This document shows, in pieces, positions 28,233 to 37,151 of a DNA stretch of 64,000 nucleotides. The stretch's first letter is position 1, and every line of letters starts with the position of its first letter. The position numbers were made by a program, and so were the translations under genes. The notes below the pieces were generated by a model. The model was not told the DNA's origin, did not search any database, and worked only from the letters and a program-made list of their open reading frames with translations. This stretch comes from Bradyrhizobium sp. CIAT3101 (GTDB lineage Bacteria; Pseudomonadota; Alphaproteobacteria; Rhizobiales; Xanthobacteraceae), in the NCBI RefSeq assembly GCF_029714945.1, contig NZ_CP121634.1:8515001-8579000 (forward strand), read 5' to 3'.

Positions 28233-28958
28233 CTACTCTTTCGGCGCGTGCACAAGTCCTGCTGAGACGGCAGATTCGAGAGCAAGTCTGCACGCGGTCG
28301 AGATGTCGTAGATCGGTCGACCAAACCTGCGACGTATTGCTGGTGTGATCGCCGGGAAAAGGGTGCAGGTGAAAAGCAGCGCACCAACCCTGGGATTTGT
28401 CTCAAGCAACCGCTTGACGCACGTGTCGACATCTTGCCTGATCTCCGAGAGCTCAGTCGGCCGGTTCATCGCCGAATTCCGCGACATGTTGCCGCCTTCG
28501 ATGCCAACAACGACAATCCTTGCGCGCTCGGCTGGGTCGGTGACGCCAAGGAGATCTTCAGCGAATAGAGTCGAATCGGATGTGACAACGCCGATCTGGG
28601 TACTCGGAGCCAACTGGCGGAGCATAGCGGGCAGAAGGACTAGCGATGATAGCACCACAGGGACGTCCACGGCAGCCGCGACAGCGGTCTGGTAGCGAAT
28701 CGCAAAACCGCAGTTGGAGCCGATGGCCACGGCACCTTGTTCGACCAGCTTGCGTGCGGCGGCGACATAGGCCGGGACAAGCGTGAGATCGCCACCCATC
28801 GTGCGATCCACCGTAGACCCTTTGACGCTCTCGATGACTACGGGAAAGCCGTACGTTTCCGCGCTCATTAGCGAACCAGGCTGCGGCGTGGGCCTTACCC
28901 AGCTCGGCTCGCGCTCGAAGTCAAGGATTCCAAGACAACTTGTACTAATCGACGCCAT
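28233..28958 (-). CDS. Asp/Glu/hydantoin racemase-superfamily protein
   Basis: This 241-residue protein has the two cysteine regions of the superfamily: IGSNCGFAIRYQ in the first half and GALLFTCTLFPAI in the second, consistent with two-base racemisation or isomerisation chemistry. MASISTSCLGILDFER is used as start; an in-frame TTG four codons earlier is possible. It is closest in layout to broad amino acid racemase or maleate isomerase-like proteins. It lies between the carnitine dehydrogenase and the cleavage enzyme genes on the same strand, so it may act on a D-configured or related substrate of that pathway. The substrate is unknown. Confidence 0.7.
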   Translation of the reverse strand: MASISTSCLGILDFEREPSWVRPTPQPGSLMSAETYGFPVVIESVKGSTVDRTMGGDLTLVPAYVAAARKLVEQGAVAIGSNCGFAIRYQTAVAAAVDVPVVLSSLVLLPAMLRQLAPSTQIGVVTSDSTLFAEDLLGVTDPAERARIVVVGIEGGNMSRNSAMNRPTELSEIRQDVDTCVKRLLETNPRVGALLFTCTLFPAITPAIRRRFGRPIYDISTACRLALESAVSAGLVHAPKE

Positions 28959-29112
28959 GAGGATATCCAACTAAGCCGTGTGCGATTGACCATAGAAGCC
29001 CTGCAAGGTGCATTTCTTCGAATTCGGCACAGTTCCGGGCGAAAGAATGTGTTTCATGAAGAGCAAGGCGATGTCTACTACTAGACTTGGGTTCTACCTG
29101 CCACGAATATCT

Positions 29113-30129
29113 CTAACCAGCGGCGCGGTCTCGCAACCCCTGTTCCCAGCGCGCCAAGGTCTCGCCCGCACCAAATCCCTGATCGCGCAATCCCTGCAGC
29201 ACTGCCACAAGCGCCTCATCGCGCTTCGCTAACATCTCACATCCTGAAAGATTATCCGCTTTCACCTGCGCGTCTGATTGCTCCGCCAGCGTGTCAAGAA
29301 AATCAGCGGTGAGTTCCGGGACTTCAGTGAGCTTCGTCCACGGCCATTTTAGCATGGGCCCCCACTGCTCGAGGTAGCGGCGAATTCCAGCCGCGCCACC
29401 GCTCATCCGGAAAGGACCAACCACCGCTCGACGCAAGCCAAAGGAGTAGCGGACAGCGTCATCCACCTCCTGCACAGTCGCCAAGCCATCATGCACCAGC
29501 CACAGCGCCTCGCGCCACATCGCTTCCTGAAGCCGGTTAGCGATAAATCCATCAACCTCCTTGCGCACTACGAGCGGGTGCATACCGATCCCACGGTAAA
29601 TCTCGTCCGCCCGCGCGATGGCATCCGCCGCCGTCTGCTGCCCCCCACAGAGCTCAACGAGTGGGAGCAAATATAAGGGGTTGAAAGGGTGCGCAACGAG
29701 TAGACGCTCGGGATGTTCTATTTTCGCCTGCAGCAACGTCGGACGTAGACCCGACGTCGAGGAGCAGAACAGAACCTCAGGCGGCGCCGCACGACTCGCG
29801 GCCGCGAGCAGCTCCTGCTTGAGCCCCAAACGCTCAGGCGCAGACTCCTGCACGAGATCCACATCGCGCACTGCGTCCGGGACCGAGTTCGCAAGCGTCA
29901 GAGTGCCCTCCTTTGGCAGCGGCACCCGCGTCAATCGCTGGTATATCCGGCGCACATGATTCAAAGTCTCTTGAACCTGCTCGAGCGCCCCCGGAGCTGG
30001 ATCATAAAGCCGCACATTTACTCCGTTGAGGGCAAATCGTGCGGCCCAGCCACCCCCGATCGTCCCGCCTCCCAACAATCCAACTACCTGCAGCGGCTTC
30101 CCAGACCTGAACTTTGAATTCTCTACCAT
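29113..30129 (-). CDS. L-carnitine dehydrogenase-like (3-hydroxyacyl-CoA dehydrogenase fold)
   Basis: This 338-residue protein starts at MVENSKFRSG after a GAGGG ribosome binding site. It has an NAD-binding Rossmann motif (VGLLGGGTIGGGWAARFALNG), the catalytic-region motif VAHPFNPLYLLPLVELCGG and the dimerisation domain after residue 190 (VDGFIANRLQEAMWREALWLVHDG). This set is typical of LcdH/CdhA, which oxidises L-carnitine to 3-dehydrocarnitine with NAD. Some carnitine dehydrogenases carry a fused thioesterase; this one does not, matching the separate thioesterase genes. With the downstream minus-strand genes it would feed glycine betaine production. Confidence 0.85.
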   Translation of the reverse strand: MVENSKFRSGKPLQVVGLLGGGTIGGGWAARFALNGVNVRLYDPAPGALEQVQETLNHVRRIYQRLTRVPLPKEGTLTLANSVPDAVRDVDLVQESAPERLGLKQELLAAASRAAPPEVLFCSSTSGLRPTLLQAKIEHPERLLVAHPFNPLYLLPLVELCGGQQTAADAIARADEIYRGIGMHPLVVRKEVDGFIANRLQEAMWREALWLVHDGLATVQEVDDAVRYSFGLRRAVVGPFRMSGGAAGIRRYLEQWGPMLKWPWTKLTEVPELTADFLDTLAEQSDAQVKADNLSGCEMLAKRDEALVAVLQGLRDQGFGAGETLARWEQGLRDRAAG

Positions 30130-31540
30130 TGACCCTCTACTCTCGGAGTACAACATGGGCGCAAGCGCACCTCGAACTCTCTCGAGATTTCAACTATCGG
30201 CTACACAGGACCGACTCCGAGTGCAATCCGCGCGACGCTACTCGCACATCACCACAACGAGCGAAACGAACTCTGCTGAGCGCTGCCCATCTACAGGCAC
30301 CTCGCCTGAAGTTACTCCCACCTCTGTCGATAATGCGAATAACAGCATGATATCGCGCCCGCCGGGCTGAGGTTCACTAATATGCTCAGTTCGGAGCAGA
30401 ATTGCTGCGTTTTTTATCCCCAAGTTGACGCATTCATCTCCGAAGCCCCTGCAGAACCCAACAGAGGTGCATCTAAACTTTCGAGTAGATCGGGACAGCG
30501 CAAATGCCGCAGCAAGCGCGCCCTTTTTGCCATTGGGTTCGCGGTCTGAAAACGAGCGCACGGAGGCAAAACAAACGAGTTTTGCGCGAACACGTTCACA
30601 AAACGAATGCAGCCTTAAGATCGTTGACGACAGTCAGCGAGCCGAAATGGGCGCACAACACTCTTCGCCCTAGCGGACGCTGGACACTCATACTTTCGCT
30701 GGACCGTATGCGGTGCGGAGCAATGGCTCTCAATGCGGACAACACTCTTGTGCGAGAGGCGACGCTTGCGCTCGTCGGGATGCGCGTGCCTTACACATTT
30801 AAGCAATTTGGGGATCACTTCCTGAACAGATGTTCCTACTGCATCATCACCTATTGGCTAACCATCGCCTCATTTCTTGCAATAAGCTTCACGGATGAGC
30901 GACAAAACTCGACCGCTGCGTCGGGCTGTTCGCCCGCCGTTCGATGTTGCGCGACTCCCCCACCTCCTCGGTGCGGTTGATAACCCAGTTTGTTTACCGA
31001 GCGTCCGCATAGAGACACCCATTGTTTTGGTGAGTCCGCGCCACACTCTTAGTTTATTCCCGGTTGATAGCTCAGTGCTAAAAGCGCCCAAAGGCCCTTC
31101 GCGCCGCCCGGCCGGGACGGCATCAGGGTTTGCACTTCGTGCGCGGCCGAACTCTCGTTGATCTGCCTCGCATATTGCGACGCATCCAAGTCTACGATAG
31201 TCGCCAAAATCGCTTCATGCAAAGCCCTGGCAGATTAAACTCTTCATTCCCCCCGTCAGACGGCGGCCGAATGGTCGGCACGAACGTTGCCAATTAAACA
31301 GCGACTCGTGCGTGTGAAAGCTTCGCCTATAACGTTCAGACGCATAATTTAGGCCGGACGAGGTGCCACATCGAGGGAATACGGCTCGTGAGACTGTTAG
31401 CATCCGACCTGACTAGGTCCAGTGGGCCGCCCCCGTTCCGATCCTCGACATCTTTGATGGAGCGCCATGTCCGAGATGCTGGTTTTCCTAAAGAAAGACT
31501 TCGTTCCTTGTCTCAATCCCTCCTATTTCCAGTGCCCCCG
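30130..31540. other. Gene-free stretch of 1.4 kb
   Basis: Frames up to about 158 codons (30504-30980) are not recognisable. It separates the minus-strand carnitine genes from the plus-strand aminotransferase, so promoters for both should lie here. None could be assigned with confidence. Confidence 0.35.
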
Positions 31541-32488
31541 ATGACAGAGCTCTCACCGGTGCTTTCGGCGATTGATAAGCATCACATCGACCGACGGTGC
31601 TACCCCCATGGAGTCGCTTTCATGGATGGGCAATACCTGCCAATGTCCGAGGCCAAGATCTCTGTGCTCGATTGGGGTCTTCTCCACTCGGACGCGACCT
31701 ACGACACCGTCCACGTGTGGAATGGCCGGTTCTTCCGATTGGATTTGCATCTTGACCGCTTTCTTGCAGGCGTTGAACGCCTTCGAATGAAACTGCCTTA
31801 CGACCGCGGGAAAATCGCCTCGATCCTCGAGCAATGCGTCGCCTTGTCTGGCCATAAATCCGCTTACGTTGAGATGATCTGCACGCGTGGCTCATCGCCG
31901 ATATTCAGCCGTGATCCTCGCCAAGCAGAGAATCGCTTCATTGCGTTTGCTGTTCCGTATGGCTCGGTCGCGAACAAGGAACAATTGGAAAGAGGCTTGC
32001 ACGTCGCGATTAGCGAGACCGTTCGCATCCCGCCAAATTCAGTCGATCCTACGATCAAGAACTATCATTGGCTCGATCTCGTAAAGGGCCTTTTCGATGC
32101 TTACGACAAGGGCGCCGAGACGGCGCTGATCCTAGATGCGAACGGACATGTCGCTGAAGGGCCAGGGTTCAATGTGTTTCTTGTAAAAGATGGATCGTTG
32201 AGGACACCCGCTTTTGGAGTACTGCCCGGTATCACGCGTCGCACCGTCCTCGATCTTTGCGCTGAGATTGGGCTCCCCGCCACCGCTGGAGAAATCTGCC
32301 GTGACGATATCAAAACGGCTGATGAGGTGTTCATTACCTCCACAGCCGGCGGTATCATGCCCGTGACCCGCATCGACGACACTAAAATTGCCCAGGGGCA
32401 GGTCGGCTCCGTTACGCGCCGGCTGATGGATCTATACTGGCAAAAGCACGCAGATCCGGCGTGGTCGACTGCTGTCATTTATGCTTGA
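31541..32488 (+). CDS. Class IV (fold IV) PLP aminotransferase
   Basis: This protein has 315 residues from MTELSPVLSAIDK; the frame is open further upstream, but family length favours this start, despite a weak ribosome binding site. It shows the fold-IV pattern: VLDWGLLHSDATYDTVHVWNGRFFRLDLHLDRF at residues 40-75, the PLP-lysine segment IKNYHWLDLVKG near residue 170, and EGPGFNVFLVKDG with GVLPGITRRTVLDL. The family covers branched-chain and D-amino acid transaminases and lyases, which cannot be told apart here. It lies 13 bp before kbl, clearly one operon. Confidence 0.82.
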   Translation: MTELSPVLSAIDKHHIDRRCYPHGVAFMDGQYLPMSEAKISVLDWGLLHSDATYDTVHVWNGRFFRLDLHLDRFLAGVERLRMKLPYDRGKIASILEQCVALSGHKSAYVEMICTRGSSPIFSRDPRQAENRFIAFAVPYGSVANKEQLERGLHVAISETVRIPPNSVDPTIKNYHWLDLVKGLFDAYDKGAETALILDANGHVAEGPGFNVFLVKDGSLRTPAFGVLPGITRRTVLDLCAEIGLPATAGEICRDDIKTADEVFITSTAGGIMPVTRIDDTKIAQGQVGSVTRRLMDLYWQKHADPAWSTAVIYA

Positions 32489-32501
32489 TCGGAAATGAAC
32501 C

Positions 32502-33707
32502 ATGCGCTCGCTCTTTGGCCAGCGACTTCGTGACAATCTCGATCAGCTATCATCGCGGAAACTCCTGAAAATCGAGCAAGAGATCGCCTCGCCTCAGTCA
32601 ACGCATGTTCACCTCCGCGCCCTCGGTGAGCGCGATCTCCTGAATATGTGCGCCAACAACTATCTTGGTCTAGCCAATCACCCAGCCCTGGTGCGAGCGG
32701 CCCATGCAGGTCTCGAACGGCATGGCTTTGGAATGTCGTCCGTGCGATTCATTTGTGGGACGCACTCAGTTCATCGATCACTTGAAAACAGGCTTTCCAG
32801 CTATCTTCGGACGGAAGACACGATCCTATTCGGTTCGTGCTTCGATGCGAACACCGGACTGTTTGAGGCTATGCTTGACGCTGACGATGCGGTAATCAGC
32901 GATCGTCTGAATCATGCAAGCATCATAGATGGAATTCGGCTCTGCAAGGCGAAGCGATTTCGCTACGCCAACAATGATATGAACGAACTAGAGCACGCTA
33001 TACGCGAGGCAAGTCACTGCCGAACAGTGCTCGTTGTGACCGATGGCGTATTTTCCATGGATGGCGCTGCGGCGAATCTTCCAGGTATTTGCGAGCTTGC
33101 AAAACGTCACGGCGCGTTGGTCATGGTCGATGACTCTCATGCTGTGGGGTTTATCGGGCCAGAAGGACGGGGAACACCCGCGCAGTACGGGCTGGAAGAT
33201 CAAATTGATATTCTTACCGGTACGCTCGGCAAAGCACTTGGCGGCGCATCTGGCGGGTACGTCTCAGGCCGTAGTGAGATCATTTCCTGGTTGCGACAGC
33301 GTGCGCGCCCATACCTCTTTTCAAACGCACTGATGCCTGCAATTTGTGAGGCTTCGTTGGCCGCAATCGACTTGGCAGAAAGCGCAGACGATCTCAGGCA
33401 GAATCTCTCTGCTCGCACAGGTCAGCTACGACAAGGATTGAGCGGCCTTGGATTTCATGTTTTGGGCAACGATCACCCAATTGTGCCCGTTATGACCGGG
33501 GACGCAGCAGCGGCGGTCCAGATTGCTGAATTCTTGCGTGCGCATGGCATTCTAGTCGTTCCGCTCTCGTATCCTGTTGTCCCGGAAGGCGCTGCGCGGA
33601 TCCGCATGCAGGTAAGTGCCGCCCACAGTGCGGACGACATCGAAAGAGTAATTGCAGCATTCCGATCAGCAAGGTCGGACCTTAACAAGCCAACCGTCAC
33701 ACCCTAG
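32502..33707 (+). CDS. kbl: 2-amino-3-ketobutyrate CoA ligase (Kbl) or related alpha-oxoamine synthase
   Basis: This 401-residue PLP enzyme shows CANNYLGLANHP, the substrate-pocket segment GFGMSSVRFICGTHSVHRSLE, MVDDSHAVGFIGPEGRG and the PLP-lysine region LTGTLGKALGGASGGYVSG. These are typical of Kbl, which splits 2-amino-3-ketobutyrate to glycine and acetyl-CoA; 5-aminolevulinate and 8-amino-7-oxononanoate synthases are relatives. No threonine dehydrogenase is adjacent. The partner is instead a fold-IV aminotransferase, so the pair may work on a different amino ketone. Confidence 0.9.
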   Translation: MRSLFGQRLRDNLDQLSSRKLLKIEQEIASPQSTHVHLRALGERDLLNMCANNYLGLANHPALVRAAHAGLERHGFGMSSVRFICGTHSVHRSLENRLSSYLRTEDTILFGSCFDANTGLFEAMLDADDAVISDRLNHASIIDGIRLCKAKRFRYANNDMNELEHAIREASHCRTVLVVTDGVFSMDGAAANLPGICELAKRHGALVMVDDSHAVGFIGPEGRGTPAQYGLEDQIDILTGTLGKALGGASGGYVSGRSEIISWLRQRARPYLFSNALMPAICEASLAAIDLAESADDLRQNLSARTGQLRQGLSGLGFHVLGNDHPIVPVMTGDAAAAVQIAEFLRAHGILVVPLSYPVVPEGAARIRMQVSAAHSADDIERVIAAFRSARSDLNKPTVTP

Positions 33708-33889
33708 CTCTAAGCTCCCTGGCTAGGAGTTCCAACATCAGTCTTCCGTAAGAGATCAATTCACGGCGGGAGCGCAAGATCGCTTCTCCGGCATGGCCCA
33801 AATACATTGAGGCAAGACTATACGGTCAGAACGCGTAGAAATCGAGCGCGCCACCTGATTGCACTCTGTCATTAAAGCGCGCTTGGTTC

Positions 33890-33897
33890 GGTAATTC
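33890..33897. repeat. Target-site duplication of IS66, left copy (GGTAATTC)
   Basis: Matches GGTAATCC at 37062-37069 in 7 of 8 positions. Confidence 0.7.
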
Positions 33898-33918
33898 GTA
33901 AGCGCCCAGCCAAAACCC

Positions 33919-34398
33919 TTGCTTCGGGATCTGGATAGCTGTGCGAAGAAGCCTCCGGCTTGGACGGAGGTTTGTAATGGTTTCGACAGAAAAAAGGACG
34001 TCCATTTGGACGTCTCATCGGCGGGGTCGGTGAGCCGGTTGGAAATCCTTGAAGGGCCCTCAGGACGTCGAATTCGGTCGGAAGCAGAGAGAGCCCGGAT
34101 CGCTGCTGAGAGTCTGCTGCCCGGCGCCCAGGTATCCGAGATGGCGCGCAGGCACGGAGCGACGCGCTGGCAGATCTACGATTGGCGACGGCGGTTTCGA
34201 CAGCGAGGTATGTTGCCGCTGTGTGAGGCGTCACCGCCGACATTTGCGCCGCTGGTCGTGGAACCTGCGTTAGAGGAGCGTCAGGCTCCGGCGATCAAGC
34301 TTGAGATCGCGATCGGTGATGTCGTGCTGCGGACAGATACGGCCATCGATGCCGAGCAGTTGTCCCGGGTGATCCGTGCGGTGCGAGCGTCACGATGA
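33919..34398 (+). CDS. tnpA: IS66 TnpA
   Basis: The frame is open from 33919, but the conserved part starts near SRLEILEGPSGRRIRSEAERARI (about 34030), so the true start may be a GTG or TTG there. MARRHGATRWQIYDWRRRFRQRG is the helix-turn-helix. The C-terminus is IAIGDVVLRTDTAIDAEQLSRVIRAVRAS. It overlaps tnpB by ATGA. Confidence 0.75.
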   Translation: MLRDLDSCAKKPPAWTEVCNGFDRKKDVHLDVSSAGSVSRLEILEGPSGRRIRSEAERARIAAESLLPGAQVSEMARRHGATRWQIYDWRRRFRQRGMLPLCEASPPTFAPLVVEPALEERQAPAIKLEIAIGDVVLRTDTAIDAEQLSRVIRAVRASR

Positions 34399-34748
34399 TC
34401 GCGGCCGGTTCTGATCTGAAGATTTACATCGCGACGCGGCCGATCGACTTCCGGTGTGGCCATGATGGGCTTGCAGCGAAGGTGCAGGAGATGCTTCGTC
34501 TCGACCCGTTCAGCGGCGCAGCCTTCGTGTTCCGATCGAAACGAGCGGACCGGATCAAGATTTAGGTCTGGGATCGAACGGGCCTGGTGTTGGTGCACAA
34601 GCGCCTCGAAGGTTGCAAGTTTGTTTGGCCAACGATCGCGGACGGCGTGATGCGGATATCGCCGGCGATGTTCGCGGCCTTGTTCGAGGGGCTGGATTGG
34701 AGATTGGTCCGCCCGGAAGAAGCGCGGCGTCCTCAGGCGGCTGGATAA
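34395..34748 (+). pseudogene. tnpB: IS66 TnpB with one amber codon
   Basis: The frame is otherwise complete, from MIAAGSDLKIYIATRPIDFRCG through FVFRSKRADRIKI, TAG (34563-34565), VWDRTGLVLVHKRLEG to the C-terminus. A single base change at the amber codon would restore a 117-residue TnpB. Confidence 0.85.
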
Positions 34749-34817
34749 CTGCGGCCGAATGACTCGGCTTCTATTTTGAACGTGGCACGCGCGGCGGCGA
34801 TGTGCTCGAAATAGCGC

Positions 34818-37041
34818 ATGAGCATCGCGACGCTGCGCGACGAAAATGAACAATTCAAAGCGCTTTTGGCGCAAACGCAGGCGGCCTTGAGCGAGCATCA
34901 GGCGGCGCTGGCGGCGGCGGAGGAAGCACGGCGTCGGCTGGAGGTCATTCTCGGCGAATTGCGCCACGACAGGTTCGGCGCGAAGTCCGAGAAGCTGCGG
35001 CCAGATCAGTATCATTTGCCGTTGGAAGACGTGGAGATCGCCCAAGGGATCCTGGACGCGGCGCAGGAGAGAGCCGCGGCTGTGATCAAGGGCCGATCGC
35101 GTAGCGATCCGGATCAAGGCTCTCGTCGCAACCGAGGCTGCTTGCCTGCCCATTTGCCGGTGGAACGGGTTAAGCACGCTCTGCTCGTGCGGTTGTGGGG
35201 CCATGACGATGATCGGCGAGAACATCAGCCAGCGCCTTGACGTGATCCCGGCGCAATGGCGCGTGCTGATCACGCGTCGCCCGAAATACATCTGTCGCCG
35301 GTGCTCGGGCCCCGTCTTGCAGGCGCACGCACCGGAGCACGTCGTGCCCGGCGGGCTGCGGACCGAAGCGGCTATCGCGCACGTGATCGTCTCCAAGTTT
35401 GGTGACCACACGCCGTTTTATCGTCAGGCCGAGATCTATGCGCGCCAGGGCATCCGGCTTGATCGGGCGATACTGGGCAACCGGTCCGGTCGCGCCTGCT
35501 TCCATCTTCAACCCATTGCGGACCACAAGCGTCGCCATCTGGCATGGCGGATCGCCTGTTCATGGATGAGACCACAGCGCCGGTGCTTGATTCTGGGCAA
35601 GGTCAAACGAAGAAAGGCTACTTCTGGGCGATCGCATCGGACGACCGCGGCCACAGCGGTCCAAGTCCACAATTGTGTTGTTCAGATATGCCCCCGGTCG
35701 CAGCGGTGCCTTCGCGCAGCAGTTCCTCGACGGCTTTGGCGGAAGCTTCCTGCAATGCGATGCCTATGACGGCTATGACGTCGATCGGCCGCAAGAGCCG
35801 TGGACGCTCGTGCATTGCTGGCGCCATTTGCGCCGGCGCTTTGTCAAATTGGTCCGCAACAACAAATCGCCGATCGCCGAGGCCGCCGTGCGGCACATCG
35901 CGCAGCTTTATGCCATCGAAGCCATGGCGCGCGGCTCACCGCCGGACGTCCGCCTAGCAGCGCGCAAGGAGCACTCGCAGCCGATGGTCGCCGTGTTGAA
36001 GTTGTGGTTCGAGAAGCAGCTGTCGATGATCTCCAGCGGCTCGGCGCTCGCCGAGGACATCCGCTATGCGCTCAATCATTGGCAGGGGCTGAGCCGCTTC
36101 CTTGAAGACGGGCGTCTCGAACTCGACACCACCCCGGTCGAGAACGTGACCTGAGCCCCAACTTTCATCCGCTGAAGAGTTCCGGTGACATTTGAGCCCA
36201 ACGGGCTCGGTGGAGCAACGGGGCGCGGAGCCCTCGGCATAGAGCAGCGCGCTGCTCCGTTGCGGTCGGGGAGCATTACGATCGGCGAACTCGCTCGGGG
36301 TGAGGTGGCCGAGCGAGCTGTGCGGGCGAACGTTGTTGTAGTCGTCTTTCCGTGTGCTCATTGCGGCACGTGCCTGAGCCAGCGAAGTGAAGAGCGTCTC
36401 ATTGAGGAGTTCGTCGCGCAGGCGGCCGTTGAAGCTCTCGATGAAGGCGTTCTGGGTGGGCTTGCCGGGGGCGATATAGTGCCGCTCGATCCGCATCTCA
36501 TGGCACCAGCGCAGGATCGCCATGCCGGTCAGCTCGGTGCCGTTGTCGGAGACGCACATGACCGGACGATCACGCCAGGCGATTGACCTCGAGTTCACGG
36601 GCCACCCGCAGACCCGGCAGCGAGGTGTCGGCGACCAGCGCCAGGCATTCGCGGCGAAGTCGTCGACGACCGCGAGGATGCGGAAGCGCCGGCCGTCGAC
36701 AAAGGCATCCGACAGGAAGTCGATGCTCCAGCGCTGGTTCGATCCCTGAGGGATCGCCATTGGCGCCCTCGTGCCGGCGCCCGTTTGCGCCCGCTGCGGC
36801 GGCGCATGACCGGCGAAGAGAGCGTTTTTTCCTGGTCAAGCAGACTGGCGGGATGGCGGAAATCGGGGCAGAAAACTGGGCCTTGTTTGCCTCGATCGTC
36901 GCCACCTGCAAGCTCAACGACGTCAATCCGGCAGCCTACCTTGCCGAAACGCTCCAGGTGATCATCGAAGGCCATCCCAATAGCAGAATCGGCGACCTCA
37001 TGCCGTGGCGCTTCCGCAAGGCGTCAAGCCGGCATCAATAG
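34818..37041 (+). pseudogene. tnpC: IS66 TnpC, frameshifted and interrupted
   Basis: The frame starts MSIATLRDENEQFKALLAQTQ and includes RFGAKSEKLRPDQYHLPLED, then shifts near 35180, 35480 and 35650 while retaining QRLDVIPAQWRVLITRRPKY, MDETTAPVLDSGQG and CWRHLRRRFVKL. It stops at VENV where the IS3 fragment begins (36147) and resumes at GAENWALFASIVATCKLNDVNPAAYLAETL from about 36860 to the element end. Confidence 0.8.
36147..36805 (-). mobile_element. Truncated IS3-family element (3' half, OrfB C-terminal part)
   Basis: The terminal repeat TGACCTGAGCCCC begins at 36147. On the minus strand the OrfB sequence reads [26 protein letters not shown] through the DDE residues ([33 protein letters not shown]) to [20 protein letters not shown]. 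It matches the copy at 58849-60074 from 59433 onward; everything upstream of that point is missing, and the break is at 36805. Confidence 0.85.
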
Positions 37042-37061
37042 GGTGACGGCTGAACGCTTAC

Positions 37062-37069
37062 GGTAATCC
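37062..37069. repeat. Target-site duplication of IS66, right copy (GGTAATCC)
   Basis: Partner of 33890-33897 with one mismatch. Confidence 0.7.
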
Positions 37070-37151
37070 AAGCTAGCCACATTTATCTGGTGTAGTTTTG
37101 CCAATCGCCAAGGCTTTGGGTGCCGAGATGAATCGAGACAAACCGGGTGAT

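Larger units (their letters stand above)
33898..37061 (+). mobile_element. IS66-family element with internal IS3 fragment and inversion
   Basis: Left end GTAAGCGCCCAGCCAAAACCC and inverted right end GTAAGCGTTCAGCCGTCACCC agree at most positions, and near-identical 8-bp repeats flank them. It contains tnpA, tnpB (amber codon), tnpC (several frameshifts) and, within tnpC, a truncated IS3 fragment next to an inverted scrap of tnpC. This explains the 3164-bp length against about 2.5 kb for a simple IS66. Confidence 0.88.

Noticed and set aside
30504..30980. 158-codon plus-strand open frame in the 30-31.5 kb gap
   Set aside because: No domain, Cys/Pro-rich tail, no ribosome binding site.
34281..35411. 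376-codon minus-strand open frame
   Set aside because: Antisense to IS66 tnpA-tnpB-tnpC of the 33898 element, no domain.
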